Shown here: positions 20,615 to 31,000 of the stretch, piece by piece
Layout: every line of letters starts with the position of its first letter
Position numbering within the stretch: the stretch's first letter is position 1
Assembly: GCF_050948215.1 (NCBI RefSeq)
Contig: NW_027488566.1
Coordinates: forward strand, 1,787,501 to 1,851,500
Source of the DNA: Halictus rubicundus
Taxonomy: Eukaryota; Arthropoda; Insecta; Hymenoptera; Halictidae
DNA: 64,000 nucleotides
Direction of reading: 5' to 3'
Position numbers and translations under genes: made by a program
Notes under the pieces: generated by a model
Database searches by the model: none
What the model was told of the DNA's origin: nothing
What the model saw: only the letters and a program-made list of their open reading frames with translations

Positions 20615-22058
20615 TATTCTTGCACCCGCTGTGCATGTTACTTCCAAAATTCAATTTATTTATTTCCTTTTCCTCATTGATTGATATTTACCTTTCTTTA
20701 TTTGACTTTCTCATTCTTGTTCTTATTTCATACCTATCTCTCTTCTAAGGCAGAGAGAGGCCTTTCCTGTCTGTGGATAATTGATTTTTGGAAGTTTCTC
20801 TCGGTATCCATGTTCGTTTATGCGCAAGTTTCGCTCTAATAAGGGAGTGTTCTCTTAGTTTATTAAGTTGTAATCTCGAATTTTACTTTAACTTTTGATC
20901 TACAAAATTATTTCTACTTTTGCTTTTACTTTCTTCTACTCATTACCTTTTTCGAATATTACTCAGTATCTTCAGCTACAGATTACATCCCGTTCACTCT
21001 CCTTACTTTGTTCCACTTTGCATTTACAGTAAACTCTTTTGGTTTTCGTTATTCCCTGTCTGTACTGTCTATTTTCTAGTTACCGCCTTCTGTTTGCTCT
21101 TCACTTGGATTCCGTATTTATTTAATAATTTCTTTATACACTAGCTTCACCCTAGTAAGGGAGTGTTCATTTTGTTTCATTAAAAATGTAGTCTGTTATT
21201 CGAATATTGTTTTTAAGCCTACTAGTTTAAATTTCTCCTTATTTTAATTGATCGGATAATTTCCTTTTATCGATGTTGCTGTATATTCGACTAAGCTATT
21301 ATATCTCATTCACTCTCCTTACTTTGTTCCACTTTGTATTTACATTTATCCCTCCGGTTATCTCTACTATCTTGCTTACTATTTTTCTCATTTCTGCTCG
21401 TTTTTCTTGTTAACTGATACTATTCTTATCTACCCTTTCCTTCTTATACCCGGCTATTCCAGGCTTCTTCTCTACTTTGTTTGTCTTATGTTTGACTTAC
21501 TTTTTAATTTGTTTCAGATTGCGGATGCAGCAGCTGTCTGGTTCAGGCGAGGGAGAGGGGGAGGTAGAGAGGCAGAGTGGAGGAGCGCGGGGGCTCTGTA
21601 GGTCTGTGCTCGTTCCTTGTTCCTCTTTCCGTACACTATGCAATCTCATCCTTCTTTACGTTTTCATCTTACAATCTTACAAACACCCTGCTTCCTCTTT
21701 CCTCTCTCCTTCCCATCCTTCTTGTTTTCTTGCATTTGGGTTCCTGACTGCCACCCGTCGCGGCGCAGCTACCGTCTTGGCTCAGTTCACCTTCCCTTTA
21801 TGTTCCCTTCTCCTAGCCTGGTCCCGCTCTTTAAGCTTTTCCACAGGCATCCGAGGGGGTTGGTAGAGGGATTTCCCGAGCGTCCCGGCCGCATACTCCG
21901 TTCCGTGTGACGTTCCAGTCTCATTTCTCCCTTGTCGCCCCTCCTCTCCTCGTCCCTGCCCGCTCCAGCGCCGCTGCAAGTATTTTATATCACTACCTGG
22001 TTCTTACATTACTATGTACATTGTATTATTCAATTAGTTAACTTAGCTTGTGTTATAT
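20615..22058. other. T-rich host DNA and LINE-3 3' flank
   Basis: Continuation of the pyrimidine-rich DNA into which element A inserted. It includes an about 316-bp tandem duplication and a G-rich stretch (21545-21600). The last 50-150 bases before 22059 should hold the 3' untranslated region of LINE-3, but no poly-T marks its end, so the border is not defined. No host gene is recognisable. Confidence 0.55.
20838..21352. repeat. about 316-bp tandem duplication, two diverged copies
   Basis: AAGGGAGTGTTC occurs at about 20841 and 21157, and CATTCACTCTCCTTACTTTG occurs near 20991 and 21308, both with the same spacing. The copies share order but have diverged between the anchors. Confidence 0.7.
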
Positions 22059-25000
22059 CTAAAGGTGTTGCATCCTGTCGGGATCACCTGATTCTAGATC
22101 CTCGGTAGTTCCCCTGCCGACAGGATTATCCCCCTTTTCTTGTTCTCTTCTTCTTTCCTCTTTTTCTTTTTTCCTCATCACCTGTCCGCAGAAGTTGGCA
22201 AATGCCCTCCATTTGTCTTCGTCCTCTGTAATGGCCTTCATTATCCTTTCCATGGTCATGGCCTCGTCCATCAGTTTCAGGCCCCTGCTCAGCGTTTGTC
22301 TTTCCTCCCTCCACATATGGCAATCAATGACCGTGTGCTGCGCTGTATCGGTTTCCTCTTGCTGGCACCAGCACTTCTCGTTCGTTGTCTTGCCAATCCT
22401 TTTTCTAAAAAAGTTAAAAACCCCATGTCCCGTTAATACTTGCGTCATATGAAAGTTCAGTTCACCATGCTTCCTCCTGTTCCACACAGACAAGTTAGGG
22501 ATGAGTTTGAAAGTCCATCTCCCTACACAATCTCTCTCCCATTCTTCCTGCCATTTGGCTTCCGTCATTTCCTTCACCCTTCTTCTGAGTCCTATTTTTA
22601 TTCTTCTTCCTATGTCCTCTAGTTCCTCTTCCTCGTTTTCCATCCTTTCCAGCGTGATGCCTTCTATGCAGGGGTGGATTTCTCCTATATTTACCACCCC
22701 CCCTCTCATTGCCACTTGTATTCTTTTCAGGGTTTCTTTAAGGAGTATCTCTTTTTCTAGTTCGAATAACTGTTTTCTTTCTTCAATTTTTAGATGCCAT
22801 GGTGGGACTGAGGCCAGCACGCACAGCGTTTCCGCGGGGACCGTTTTGTAAGCGGCTGTCACTCTGGCTAATCCTATCTTTTGTGTTTTCTTCAGTAGGG
22901 AGTGGTTTGCTCCTATGCTGGCCGCCTCCGCCCATACCGGAGCTCCGTATAACACAATAGATTCTATAGTTGTATAATATAGCTTCCTAATCGTCATTCT
23001 GGTTCTGCACCCGTTTGTCATAATACAGCTTAATGCTGCCAGTGTTCTGATTGCTTTATTTGTCACCGTTTCGAAGTGTTTTCTAAAAGATTTTTTATCA
23101 TCAAAGATGACTCCTAGATACTTTAGGTGCTCGCCTGGGGTGATCTTAGTTCCACCTATCTCTATCTGGAATCCGTCATCTATTTTCTTTGTATTCATCA
23201 TGATCACTTCTGTCTTATGTTCCGCTAAGACCAGTCCCGTGTCTTTCATCCACTTCTGTGTTTCACCAATAGTTTCTTTAGCCCTAATCTTGAGTCTTCT
23301 CTGCGTTGCCGCTTGCGTCGTAATTATGATATCGTCCGCGAAGGCCGTTAGCCTCGTCATTTGAGGCACTGGTTTCCTGAGGAGCCCGTCATAAACCAAG
23401 TTCCATAGGAACGGTCCTAATACTGAGCCCTGGGGGACTCCCATATTCATTTTTGTCCATATAATTTCGTCCGTTGCTGCATAGCAAACTTCTCGATTCT
23501 TAAAATAATTCCTTGTCAGTTTTATAAGATACTGCGCAGTTTCTCTAAACTTCATTTCTTTCATAATTGCGTCCCATTTTAGTGAGTTGAAAGCATTTCT
23601 AACATCGAGAGCGATCATCGTACCGAATCTCTGTTTCTCTGACGATGTTATTGCTTCTTTGCTCACCCTCGCCATGGCATGGACCGTAGACTTACCTTTA
23701 ATAAAACCGAACTGGTTTTCGTCGAACATTTTTTCGCCTAGTTCCTTTTCGAATCTATCCCTTATAGCATATTCCAACATTTTTGATATCGCATCTATTA
23801 TGCATATTGGTCTGTAGGCTGCCGGTAACGTTGGATCTTTACCTTCTTTTCGGAGGAAAATTGCTCTTGCTTTTTTCCAATTTCCAGGAATTTCTCCTCT
23901 TGTTATAATACCGTTGAACAGTGCCGCGAATCTGTCCGGTCTGTTTTCCGCTAGCTTCTTTATGATTGCCGGTGGTATACCGTCTAGTCCTGGGGCTTTA
24001 TTAATTTTTAATTTTTTGGCTGCCTTTAAGATCTCTTCCTCCTTTATTCTTGGTATTGCCTCCATTGCTGATGAGCTTCCGTCATCCGGTCCACCTTCCG
24101 CATTTTCTGCCTCCTTTCCCCACTCCCCCTCTTCTGCCTCTTCTTCTGGGAATAGTTCCTTCAGGACCGATCTAGCCATTACTGCTGAGATTGCGGCTAG
24201 TGGGGCATTGGGCCTTATTCTTTTCATGATCGTCTTATAGGGTTTCCCCCAGGGGTCTTTTTCAACTGTTTCGCAGAGTTCTTTCCAAGTTCTGTCCTTT
24301 TCCTTTCTTATTTTCTTTTGTAGTTCTCTTTTTGCCTTTTTGTACAAAAAGCCCAGGATTTCCGCTATATCTTCGTTATTTCTACTCCTTTCCTTTGGCC
24401 TTTTCCTTCTTAGTTGTTGAACCTTCCTTCTTTGTTCGTTGATATCCTCGCTCCACCAGGGGTTATTCTTCTTGCTCTGCTTTTGCTCATTGTCCATTTT
24501 CGCTAAGGCCTTCTCGCACCAGCCTGGAATTAGGTCCAAGAACTTCTTTTCGTCTTCCGCATCAAATATTTCTTCCTCGTTAATTTTTTCCCCTCTAAGA
24601 GCATCGTTCATGACTCTTATGATTTTTGATAGTCCTCTCTGCGTCACTTTCCACCTAGAAACAGATACATTCTTAATTGTTCTTTTTTCCCCGGTCTCCG
24701 GAATTTTAGTAAGTAGGTATTTATGATCCGAAGCTGATTCGGTATCCAAAACCCTTGTTCTCGCATCCTTTTGCCTCGCTAGGCTGTTTGAAATCGCAAT
24801 AAAATCGAGGTTTGAGGTGGATTTCCCCCTCTCGAACGTGTGTCCCCCGTCTGGAATTATTGGATGGATTCCTAGTTCCATAAGGTTGTCTAGGAGGATT
24901 GTTCCCTTTTCGTTCTGTTCTTTCGAGCCCCATGCCGGAGACTTTGCATTGAAGTCCCCACCTATTACTATCCTCCTTCCTTTCTTGGCTTCTTCTTGTA

Positions 25001-25322
25001 GTACATCCTTTAGGATGCTGATTCTGTAAGAGTAGTAATCTGATGACATATTGGGTGATATATAAATACTCACGTACAAAGTGTCGCCTATTCTAATTAA
25101 CACGAAGTCTTCTTCCTCTCTATCTCCATCTTCTTGTCTTTTTCCTCCTTTCAGATCCCGTATCCATATTGCTGCAGTTCCCTTCTTAGATAAAATCCAG
25201 TCACCCGGATTATACAGTGGTTCTGCTATTAATACTAAATTTACTTTCGATTCTATAGCTGTCTGAGTTAGTAGGTAGTGCGCTAATCTGCTATGGTTGA
25301 GATTTATTTGCAGTATATCCAT
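22059..25322 (-). CDS. LINE-3 ORF2: endonuclease and reverse transcriptase, intact
   Basis: An ORF of about 1087 residues from the ATG at 25320-25322 (MDILQINLNHSRLAH) to TAG at 22059. Order: endonuclease (LVLIAEPLYNPGDW, IVIGGDFNAKSPAW, SASDHKYLLT); linker (NPWWSEDI, DPWGKPYKTIMKRIRP); reverse transcriptase (INKAPGLDGIPPAII, AYRPICIIDAISKMLEY, GVPQGSVLGPFLWN, FADDIIIT); C-terminal finger (CWCQQEETDTAQHTVIDC). This is the R1-clade plan for target-primed retrotransposition. No stop or frameshift is visible. ORF1 is absent upstream; instead there are 40-43 bp tandem repeats, so the copy is either 5'-truncated or depends on ORF1 in trans. Confidence 0.92.
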   Translation of the reverse strand: MDILQINLNHSRLAHYLLTQTAIESKVNLVLIAEPLYNPGDWILSKKGTAAIWIRDLKGGKRQEDGDREEEDFVLIRIGDTLYVSIYISPNMSSDYYSYRISILKDVLQEEAKKGRRIVIGGDFNAKSPAWGSKEQNEKGTILLDNLMELGIHPIIPDGGHTFERGKSTSNLDFIAISNSLARQKDARTRVLDTESASDHKYLLTKIPETGEKRTIKNVSVSRWKVTQRGLSKIIRVMNDALRGEKINEEEIFDAEDEKKFLDLIPGWCEKALAKMDNEQKQSKKNNPWWSEDINEQRRKVQQLRRKRPKERSRNNEDIAEILGFLYKKAKRELQKKIRKEKDRTWKELCETVEKDPWGKPYKTIMKRIRPNAPLAAISAVMARSVLKELFPEEEAEEGEWGKEAENAEGGPDDGSSSAMEAIPRIKEEEILKAAKKLKINKAPGLDGIPPAIIKKLAENRPDRFAALFNGIITRGEIPGNWKKARAIFLRKEGKDPTLPAAYRPICIIDAISKMLEYAIRDRFEKELGEKMFDENQFGFIKGKSTVHAMARVSKEAITSSEKQRFGTMIALDVRNAFNSLKWDAIMKEMKFRETAQYLIKLTRNYFKNREVCYAATDEIIWTKMNMGVPQGSVLGPFLWNLVYDGLLRKPVPQMTRLTAFADDIIITTQAATQRRLKIRAKETIGETQKWMKDTGLVLAEHKTEVIMMNTKKIDDGFQIEIGGTKITPGEHLKYLGVIFDDKKSFRKHFETVTNKAIRTLAALSCIMTNGCRTRMTIRKLYYTTIESIVLYGAPVWAEAASIGANHSLLKKTQKIGLARVTAAYKTVPAETLCVLASVPPWHLKIEERKQLFELEKEILLKETLKRIQVAMRGGVVNIGEIHPCIEGITLERMENEEEELEDIGRRIKIGLRRRVKEMTEAKWQEEWERDCVGRWTFKLIPNLSVWNRRKHGELNFHMTQVLTGHGVFNFFRKRIGKTTNEKCWCQQEETDTAQHTVIDCHMWREERQTLSRGLKLMDEAMTMERIMKAITEDEDKWRAFANFCGQVMRKKEKEERRREQEKGDNPVGRGTTEDLESGDPDRMQHL

Positions 25323-25470
25323 TGTCACGTCTGCCGACGTGTTGCTGCGCTAGGTTATAACTAGATGTCACGCCTATCGACATGTTGCGTTAGCTTCTGA
25401 ATAGATGTCGCGCCCGTCGAGATGTTGTGTTTGGTTATAACTAGATGTCGCGTTAGGTCATAAGTTGTAT
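25323..25470. repeat. 40-43 bp tandem repeat upstream of LINE-3 ORF2
   Basis: Four copies (last partial) start at 25323, 25366, 25406 and 25446 with TGTC(A/G)CG, mostly continue with CGA(C/G)(A/G)TGTTG and end TAACTAGA or GAATAGA. The array touches the ORF2 start codon, so it could be a LINE promoter repeat or the target into which a truncated LINE inserted. Confidence 0.75.
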
Positions 25471-25793
25471 AATATATAGATAGCCACTACGTTACATCAC
25501 ATAGAATTCTAAGTCCCGTATTCCCCATCTCCGAGGCGCGCCAAGATGCGCGACATTACGTCACCGCGCTCTAGCGAGCCCCACTACGACGCGTAATACG
25601 TCACGCGCCCCTCCACGCGATCTCCGAGCGAAGGAGGTCTGGACAATTCCCGAGGAAGTCGGTTCTCATCCGCGACCTGGTCGCGTCAACATCTCGCGTT
25701 TCCATTTCAAGCGTTACTACCTCTTACTATATCTAGCTGTTCCAATACTTAGTATTAAGAGTCTTTGTATTCCAACTACTTTTTGAATACATA
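25471..25793. other. Unassigned DNA
   Basis: 323 bases with several CG-rich words (GGCGCGCC near 25534, ACGCGTAATACG near 25589). No ORF, RNA or repeat could be supported. Confidence 0.5.
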
Positions 25794-26135
25794 CAAGGTG
25801 GCCCACATAACTCTGAACAGCTCAATATCTCGAAAACTATGCCATCGATTTTAAAGTTCTTAGTCTTAAATTGCATGGAACTGAAGGGCCTTTCTGACTA
25901 CATAAACGTGAAGTGGCCTCCCTTCCCCTTTAACGGGGGAGGGGAGGTACCTTTGTAATTTTAAATGGAACCCCCTATAAAATATTACATATTTAGATTC
26001 TACCGGAAAAAACAAGTCAATTTTGTCTGAAACATTTTTTTGTCAGATACTTCCATGATGAGATATAACAGTTTGAAGTTTCGAGTTGTAGGTACTTGAA
26101 GCGCTCGGAAATAGCGTTATGGAATTATACGCGCT
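25794..26135. repeat. Left terminal inverted repeat of the mariner-like element
   Basis: 342 bp, pairs with 27076-27417 with only scattered mismatches (for example CAAGG against CAGGG at the tip). It includes a copy of the transposase start region (ATGGAATTATACGCGCT) in inverted position. Confidence 0.92.
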
Positions 26136-26173
26136 AGAGTCCTTTGCTTATTCGTGAAGAAATAAAATGTACT

Positions 26174-27092
26174 TTAAATTAAATGTTCAAAATGTCCACC
26201 ACAGGCTTGTAAACATTTATTTACTCGAAACATCAAAGTTGTTCTAACATTTTTTAACATTTCGGGAGTCACTGAAGCGCAAGCGTCACGTATTCTTTGT
26301 TTCATATCCTCTTTTGTCGTCGGTGGTTCAAACATAACTTTGTCCTTTACATATCCCCATAAGAAAAAATCTAATGGTGTTAGATCGGGGGATCGAGGAA
26401 GCAATTGACGAGGTCCCCCACGACCTATCCATATGTTCCCAAATTTTTCGTTCAAAAATTGCCTGGTGATGATTGCAAAATGTCGAGGAGCGCCGTCTTG
26501 TTGGAACCACATTTCTCTTCTAACGTGCAGTGGCACATCTTCCAAAAGCGCAGGCAAATGATTTTTTAAGAAATCACAATAACTTGCAGATGTTACAGTT
26601 TCTTGAAAAAAATAAGGTCCAATCACAAAATCTCCTATTAGGCCACACCAAACATTTAAAGACCATCGATGTTGAAAGGGAACACATCGCATCCAATTTG
26701 GGTTTTCCACGGCCCAATAATGCAGATTGTCTATTTACATGCCCTGAATTCATAAAAGTGGCCTCATCGGAAAAAAGTATTTTGCACAAAAAGTCATTTT
26801 CCACAACACCCTGCAGCCACTCACAAAATCTTACGCGGTGATCGTAATCTGCTATCGAAAGCTCTTGTGATAAAACCATGTGATATGGATGATACTTTTG
26901 CCGTTTCAAAATTCGTTGAATTGATGAACGACTAATATGTGATGTTTGTGCAAGTGTACGTTGACTAATATGAGAATTTAATGTAATTGCAGCAAGAACA
27001 CTGGCACTATTATTTTCATTAGTGACAGCTTTACTAAGCCGCTTTTCTAAATTATGAAATGTTTCTACATTATGAAGCGCGTATAATTCCAT
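26174..27092 (-). pseudogene. Mariner-like DD41D transposase, one frameshift
   Basis: The transposase cuts and pastes the element by a DDD mechanism. The N-terminal helix-turn-helix part (SHISQRTLAQTSHISRSSIQRIL) precedes the first catalytic Asp in ILFSDEATF, then WCGLIGD, the second Asp in MWFQQDGAPRH and the third in SPDLTPLDFFLWGY. I count 41 residues between the second and third Asp, hence DD41D. A frameshift at about 26715-26730, just after GHVNRQ, splits the gene into two ORFs (26574-27092 and 26174-26710). The ATG at 27090-27092 lies in the right inverted repeat. Inactive as it stands. Confidence 0.9.
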
Positions 27093-27417
27093 AACGCTAT
27101 TTCCGAGCGCTTCTAGTACCTACAACTCGAAACTTCAAAGTGTTATATCTCATCATGGAAGTATCTGACAAAAAAATGTTTCAGACAAAATTGACTTGTT
27201 CTTTCCGGTAGAATCTAAATATGTAACATTTTATAGGGGGTTCCATTTAAAATTACAAAGGTACCTCTCCTCCCCCGTTAAAGGGGAAGGAAGGCCACTT
27301 CACGTTTATGTAGTCAGAAAGGCCCTTCAGTTCCATGCAATTTGAGACTAAGAACTTTAAAATCGATGGCATAGTTTTCGAAATATTGAGCTGTTCAGAG
27401 TTATGTGGGCCACCCTG
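27076..27417. repeat. Right terminal inverted repeat of the mariner-like element
   Basis: 342 bp, inverted copy of 25794-26135. It carries the transposase start codon and presumably its promoter. Confidence 0.92.
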
Positions 27418-28037
27418 TATATTTAGTGTTAACCATTCAAATCCTGTCATTTATTACCCGCCAATCCCGCTCAAGAGAGTGCCGCGTCGCGCCGGTTGTA
27501 AACACTAATTACGCCAGTTATTTCGCCCTCTCGTGTCTAACAATCCAATCCATTTGGCGAACGTCCGCACCATCTCGCGGCCGCGCAGCATCAGGACCAG
27601 CATCTTCAGAGAGAGAGAGAGCCATCGACCTAAGAGGGACAAGGACACCGAATCATTCTCCGTAGCCAATCGGAGGGAGCACGGCTGCCCCATCTGTCTC
27701 TGTTTCTTGCAACCTGTCCAGGACTGTTGGTGAGTAGCACATCTACATATTTACGTGGAACCGTGGACCCGGCTAGACTTCGAACGTACGAGTCGAGTGA
27801 GCCAAATGGTTGTAATTTTGAAGCGTCTCTCCGCGGTAAAATCGCGAAGCGTCTTTACCATCGCGTAACTAACCGCGGGACGTAACACCATTATAAATGT
27901 TTATTTTCCCTTGTTTAAATCCGCTATATATTTCTTGTATTGCGGGCAGTTTACCGCGCCCGCTACATGCTCGGCTTTTGCTGCGGGTAGACCCGCCCTT
28001 ATGCATAGGATGCAGCTTCTGACCACCTCGCATCCAT
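27418..28037. other. Unassigned DNA between mariner-like element and minisatellite block 2
   Basis: 620 bases with no supportable gene. A donor-like TTGGTGAGTAG occurs near 27727, but no exon could be defined. The last bases (CATCCAT) run directly into TGGCCGGAG of the minisatellite. Confidence 0.5.
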
Positions 28038-31000
28038 TGGCCGGAGCCCCCTGATACCTATCCCGTCCTCAAGCCTGGCCGGAGTCCCCATGATCCTTAT
28101 CCCGTCCTCAAGCCTGGCCCACGTCCCTCTGATCCCTGTCCAGTCCTCAAGCCTGGCCGGAGTCCCCCTGATCCCTATCCTGTAGTTAAGCCTGGCCCAC
28201 ACCCCCCGATCCCTATCCCGTCCTCAAGCCTGGCCGGAGTCCCCCTGATCACTATCCTGTAGTCAAGCCAGGCCCACGTCCCCCTGATCCATATCCCGTC
28301 CTCAATCCTGTTCGGAGTCCCCCTGATCCCTATCCCGTCGTCAAGAAAGGCCCACGTCCCCCCGATCCCTATCCCTTCGTCAAGCCCGACCCACGTCCCC
28401 CTGATCCCTATCCCATCCTCAAGCCTGGCCGCAGCCCCCTTGATCCCTATCCTGTAGTCAAGCCAAGCCCACGTCTCCCTGATCCCTATCCCGTCCTCAA
28501 GCATGGCCCACGACCCCCCGATCCCTGTCCTGTCCTCAAGCTTGGCCCACGTCCCCCTGATCCCTATCCCGTCCTCATGCCTGGCCGGGGTCACCCTGAT
28601 CCCTATCCTGTCGTCAAACCCGGCCCATGTCCCCCTGATCCCTATCCTGTCCACAAGCCTGGCCAGAGTCCCCCTGATCCCTATCCCGTCGTCAAGCCCG
28701 GCCCACGCCCCCTGATCCCTCTACCATCCTCAAGCCTGGCCGGAGTCTCCCTGATCAATATCCCGTCCTCAAGCCTGGCCGGAGTCCCCTTGATCCCTAT
28801 CCCGTCCTCAATCCTGGCCGGAGTCGCCCTGATCCCTATCCCGTCGTCAAGCCCGGCCCACGTCCCCCTCATCCCTATCCCATCCTCAATCCTGGCCGGA
28901 GCCCCCCTGATCCCTATCCCGTCCTGAAGCCTGGCCAGAGTACCCTGATCCCTATCCCATCCTCATGCTTGGCCAACGTCCCCCTGATCACTACCCCGCC
29001 CTCAAGCCCGGCCCACGTCCCCCTGATCCCTATCCCGTCATCAAGCCCGGCCCACGTCCCCCTCATCCCTATCCCATCCTCAATCCTGGCCGGAGCCCCC
29101 CTGATCCCTATACTGTCCTCACGCCTGGCCGGAGTCTCCCTGATCATTATCCCGTCCTCAAACATGGCCGGAGTCCCCCTGATCCCTATCCCGTCCCCAA
29201 GCCTGGCCGGAGCCCCCTGATACCTATCCCGTCCTCAAGCATGTCCGGAGTCTCCTCCATCCCTATCCCGTCCTCAAGCCTGGCCCGCATCCCCCTGATC
29301 CTTATCCCGTCCTCAAGCCTGGCCGGAGTCCCCCTGATCCTTCTCCCGTCCTCAAGCCTGACCGGAGTCCCCCTGACCCCTATCCCGTCCCCAAGCCTGG
29401 CCGGAGCCCCCTGATACCTATCCCGTCCTCAAGCATGTCCGGAGTCTCCTCCATCCCTATCCCGTCCTCAAGCCTGGCCCGCATCCCCCTGATCCTTATC
29501 CCGTCCTCAAGCCTGACCGGAGTCCCCCTGATCCCTATCCTGTCCTCAAGCTTGGCCCACGTCCCCCTGATCCCTATCCCGTCCTCATGCCTGGCCGGGG
29601 TGACCGTGATCCCTATCCTGTCGTCAAACCCGGCCCATGTCCCCCTGATCCCTATCCTGTCCACAAGCCTGGCCACAGTCCCCCTGATCCCTATCCCGTC
29701 GTCAAGCCCGGCCCACGTCCCCCTGATCCCTATACCATCCTCAAGCCTGGCCGGAGTCTCCCTGATCCCTATCCCGTTGTCAAGCCCGGTCCCCGCCCCC
29801 CTGATCCCTATCCAGTCCGCAATCCTGGCCGGTCCCCCTGATCCCAACCCTGTCCTCAATCCTGGCCGGAGTCCCCCTGATCCCTATCCCGTCGTCAAGC
29901 CCGGCCCACGTCCCCCTCATCCCTATTCCATCCTCAATCCTGGCCGGAGTCCCCCTGATCCTTATACCGTCCTCATGCCTGGCCAGCGTCCCCCTGATCC
30001 CTATCCCGTCTTGAAGCCTGGCCAGAGTACCCTGATCCCTATCCCGTCGTCAAGCTTGGCCCACGTCCCCCTGATCACTATCCCGCCCTCAAGCCCGGCC
30101 CACGTCCCCCTGATCCCTATCCCGTCGTCAAGCGCGGCCCACGTCCCCCTCATCCCTATCTCATCCTCAATCCTGGCCGGAGTCCCCCTGATCCTTATAC
30201 CGTCCTCATGCCTGGCCAGCGTCCCCATGATCCCTATCCTTTCCTCATGCCTGGCCACCGTCCCCCTGATCCCTATCCCGTCCTGAAGCCTGGCCAGAGT
30301 ACCCTGATCCCTATCCCGTCGTCAAGCTTGGCCCACGTCCCCCTGATCACTATCCCGTCCTCAATCCTGTTCGGAGTCCCCCTGATCCCTATCCCGTCGT
30401 CAAGAAAGGCCCACGTCCCCCCGATCCCTATCCCTTCGTCAAGCCCGACCCACGTCCCCCTGATCCCTATCCCATCCTCAAGCCTGGCCGCAGCCCCCTT
30501 GATCCCTATCCTGTAGTCAAGCCAAGCCCACGTCTCCCTGATCCCTATCCCGTCCTCAAGCATGGCCCACGACCCCCCGATCCCTGTCCTGTCCTCAAGC
30601 TTGGCCCACGTCCCCCTGATCCCTATCCCGTCCTCATGCCTGGCCGGGGTCACCCTGATCCCTATCCTGTCGTCAAACCCGGCCCATGCCCCCCTGATCC
30701 CTATCCTGTCCACAAGCCTGGCCAGAGTCCCCCTGATCCCTATCCCGTCGTCAAGCCCGGCCCACGCCCCCTGATCCCTCTACCATCCTCAAGCCTGGCC
30801 GGAGTCTCCCTGATCAATATCCCGTCCTCAAGCCTGGCCGGAGTCCCCTTGATCCCTATCCCGTCCTCAATCCTGGCCGGAGTCGCCCTGATCCCTATCC
30901 CGTCGTCAAGCCCGGCCCACGTCCCCCTCATCCCTATCCCATCCTAATTCCTGGCCGGAGCCCCCCTGATCCCTATCCCGTCCTGAAGCCTGGCCGGAGC

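Larger units (their letters stand above)
25794..27417 (-). mobile_element. Mariner-like (DD41D) DNA transposon with 342-bp inverted repeats
   Basis: A 1624-bp element flanked by TA on both sides (25792-25793 and 27418-27419). Its ends read CAAGGTGGCCCACATAACTC (left) and, on the opposite strand, CAGGGTGGCCCACATAACTC (right). Terminal inverted repeats extend 342 bp inward, covering all non-coding sequence, and the inner ends overlap the first codons of the transposase. One transposase gene on the minus strand is frameshifted. TA duplication and the transposase place it in the IS630-Tc1-mariner superfamily. Confidence 0.93.
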
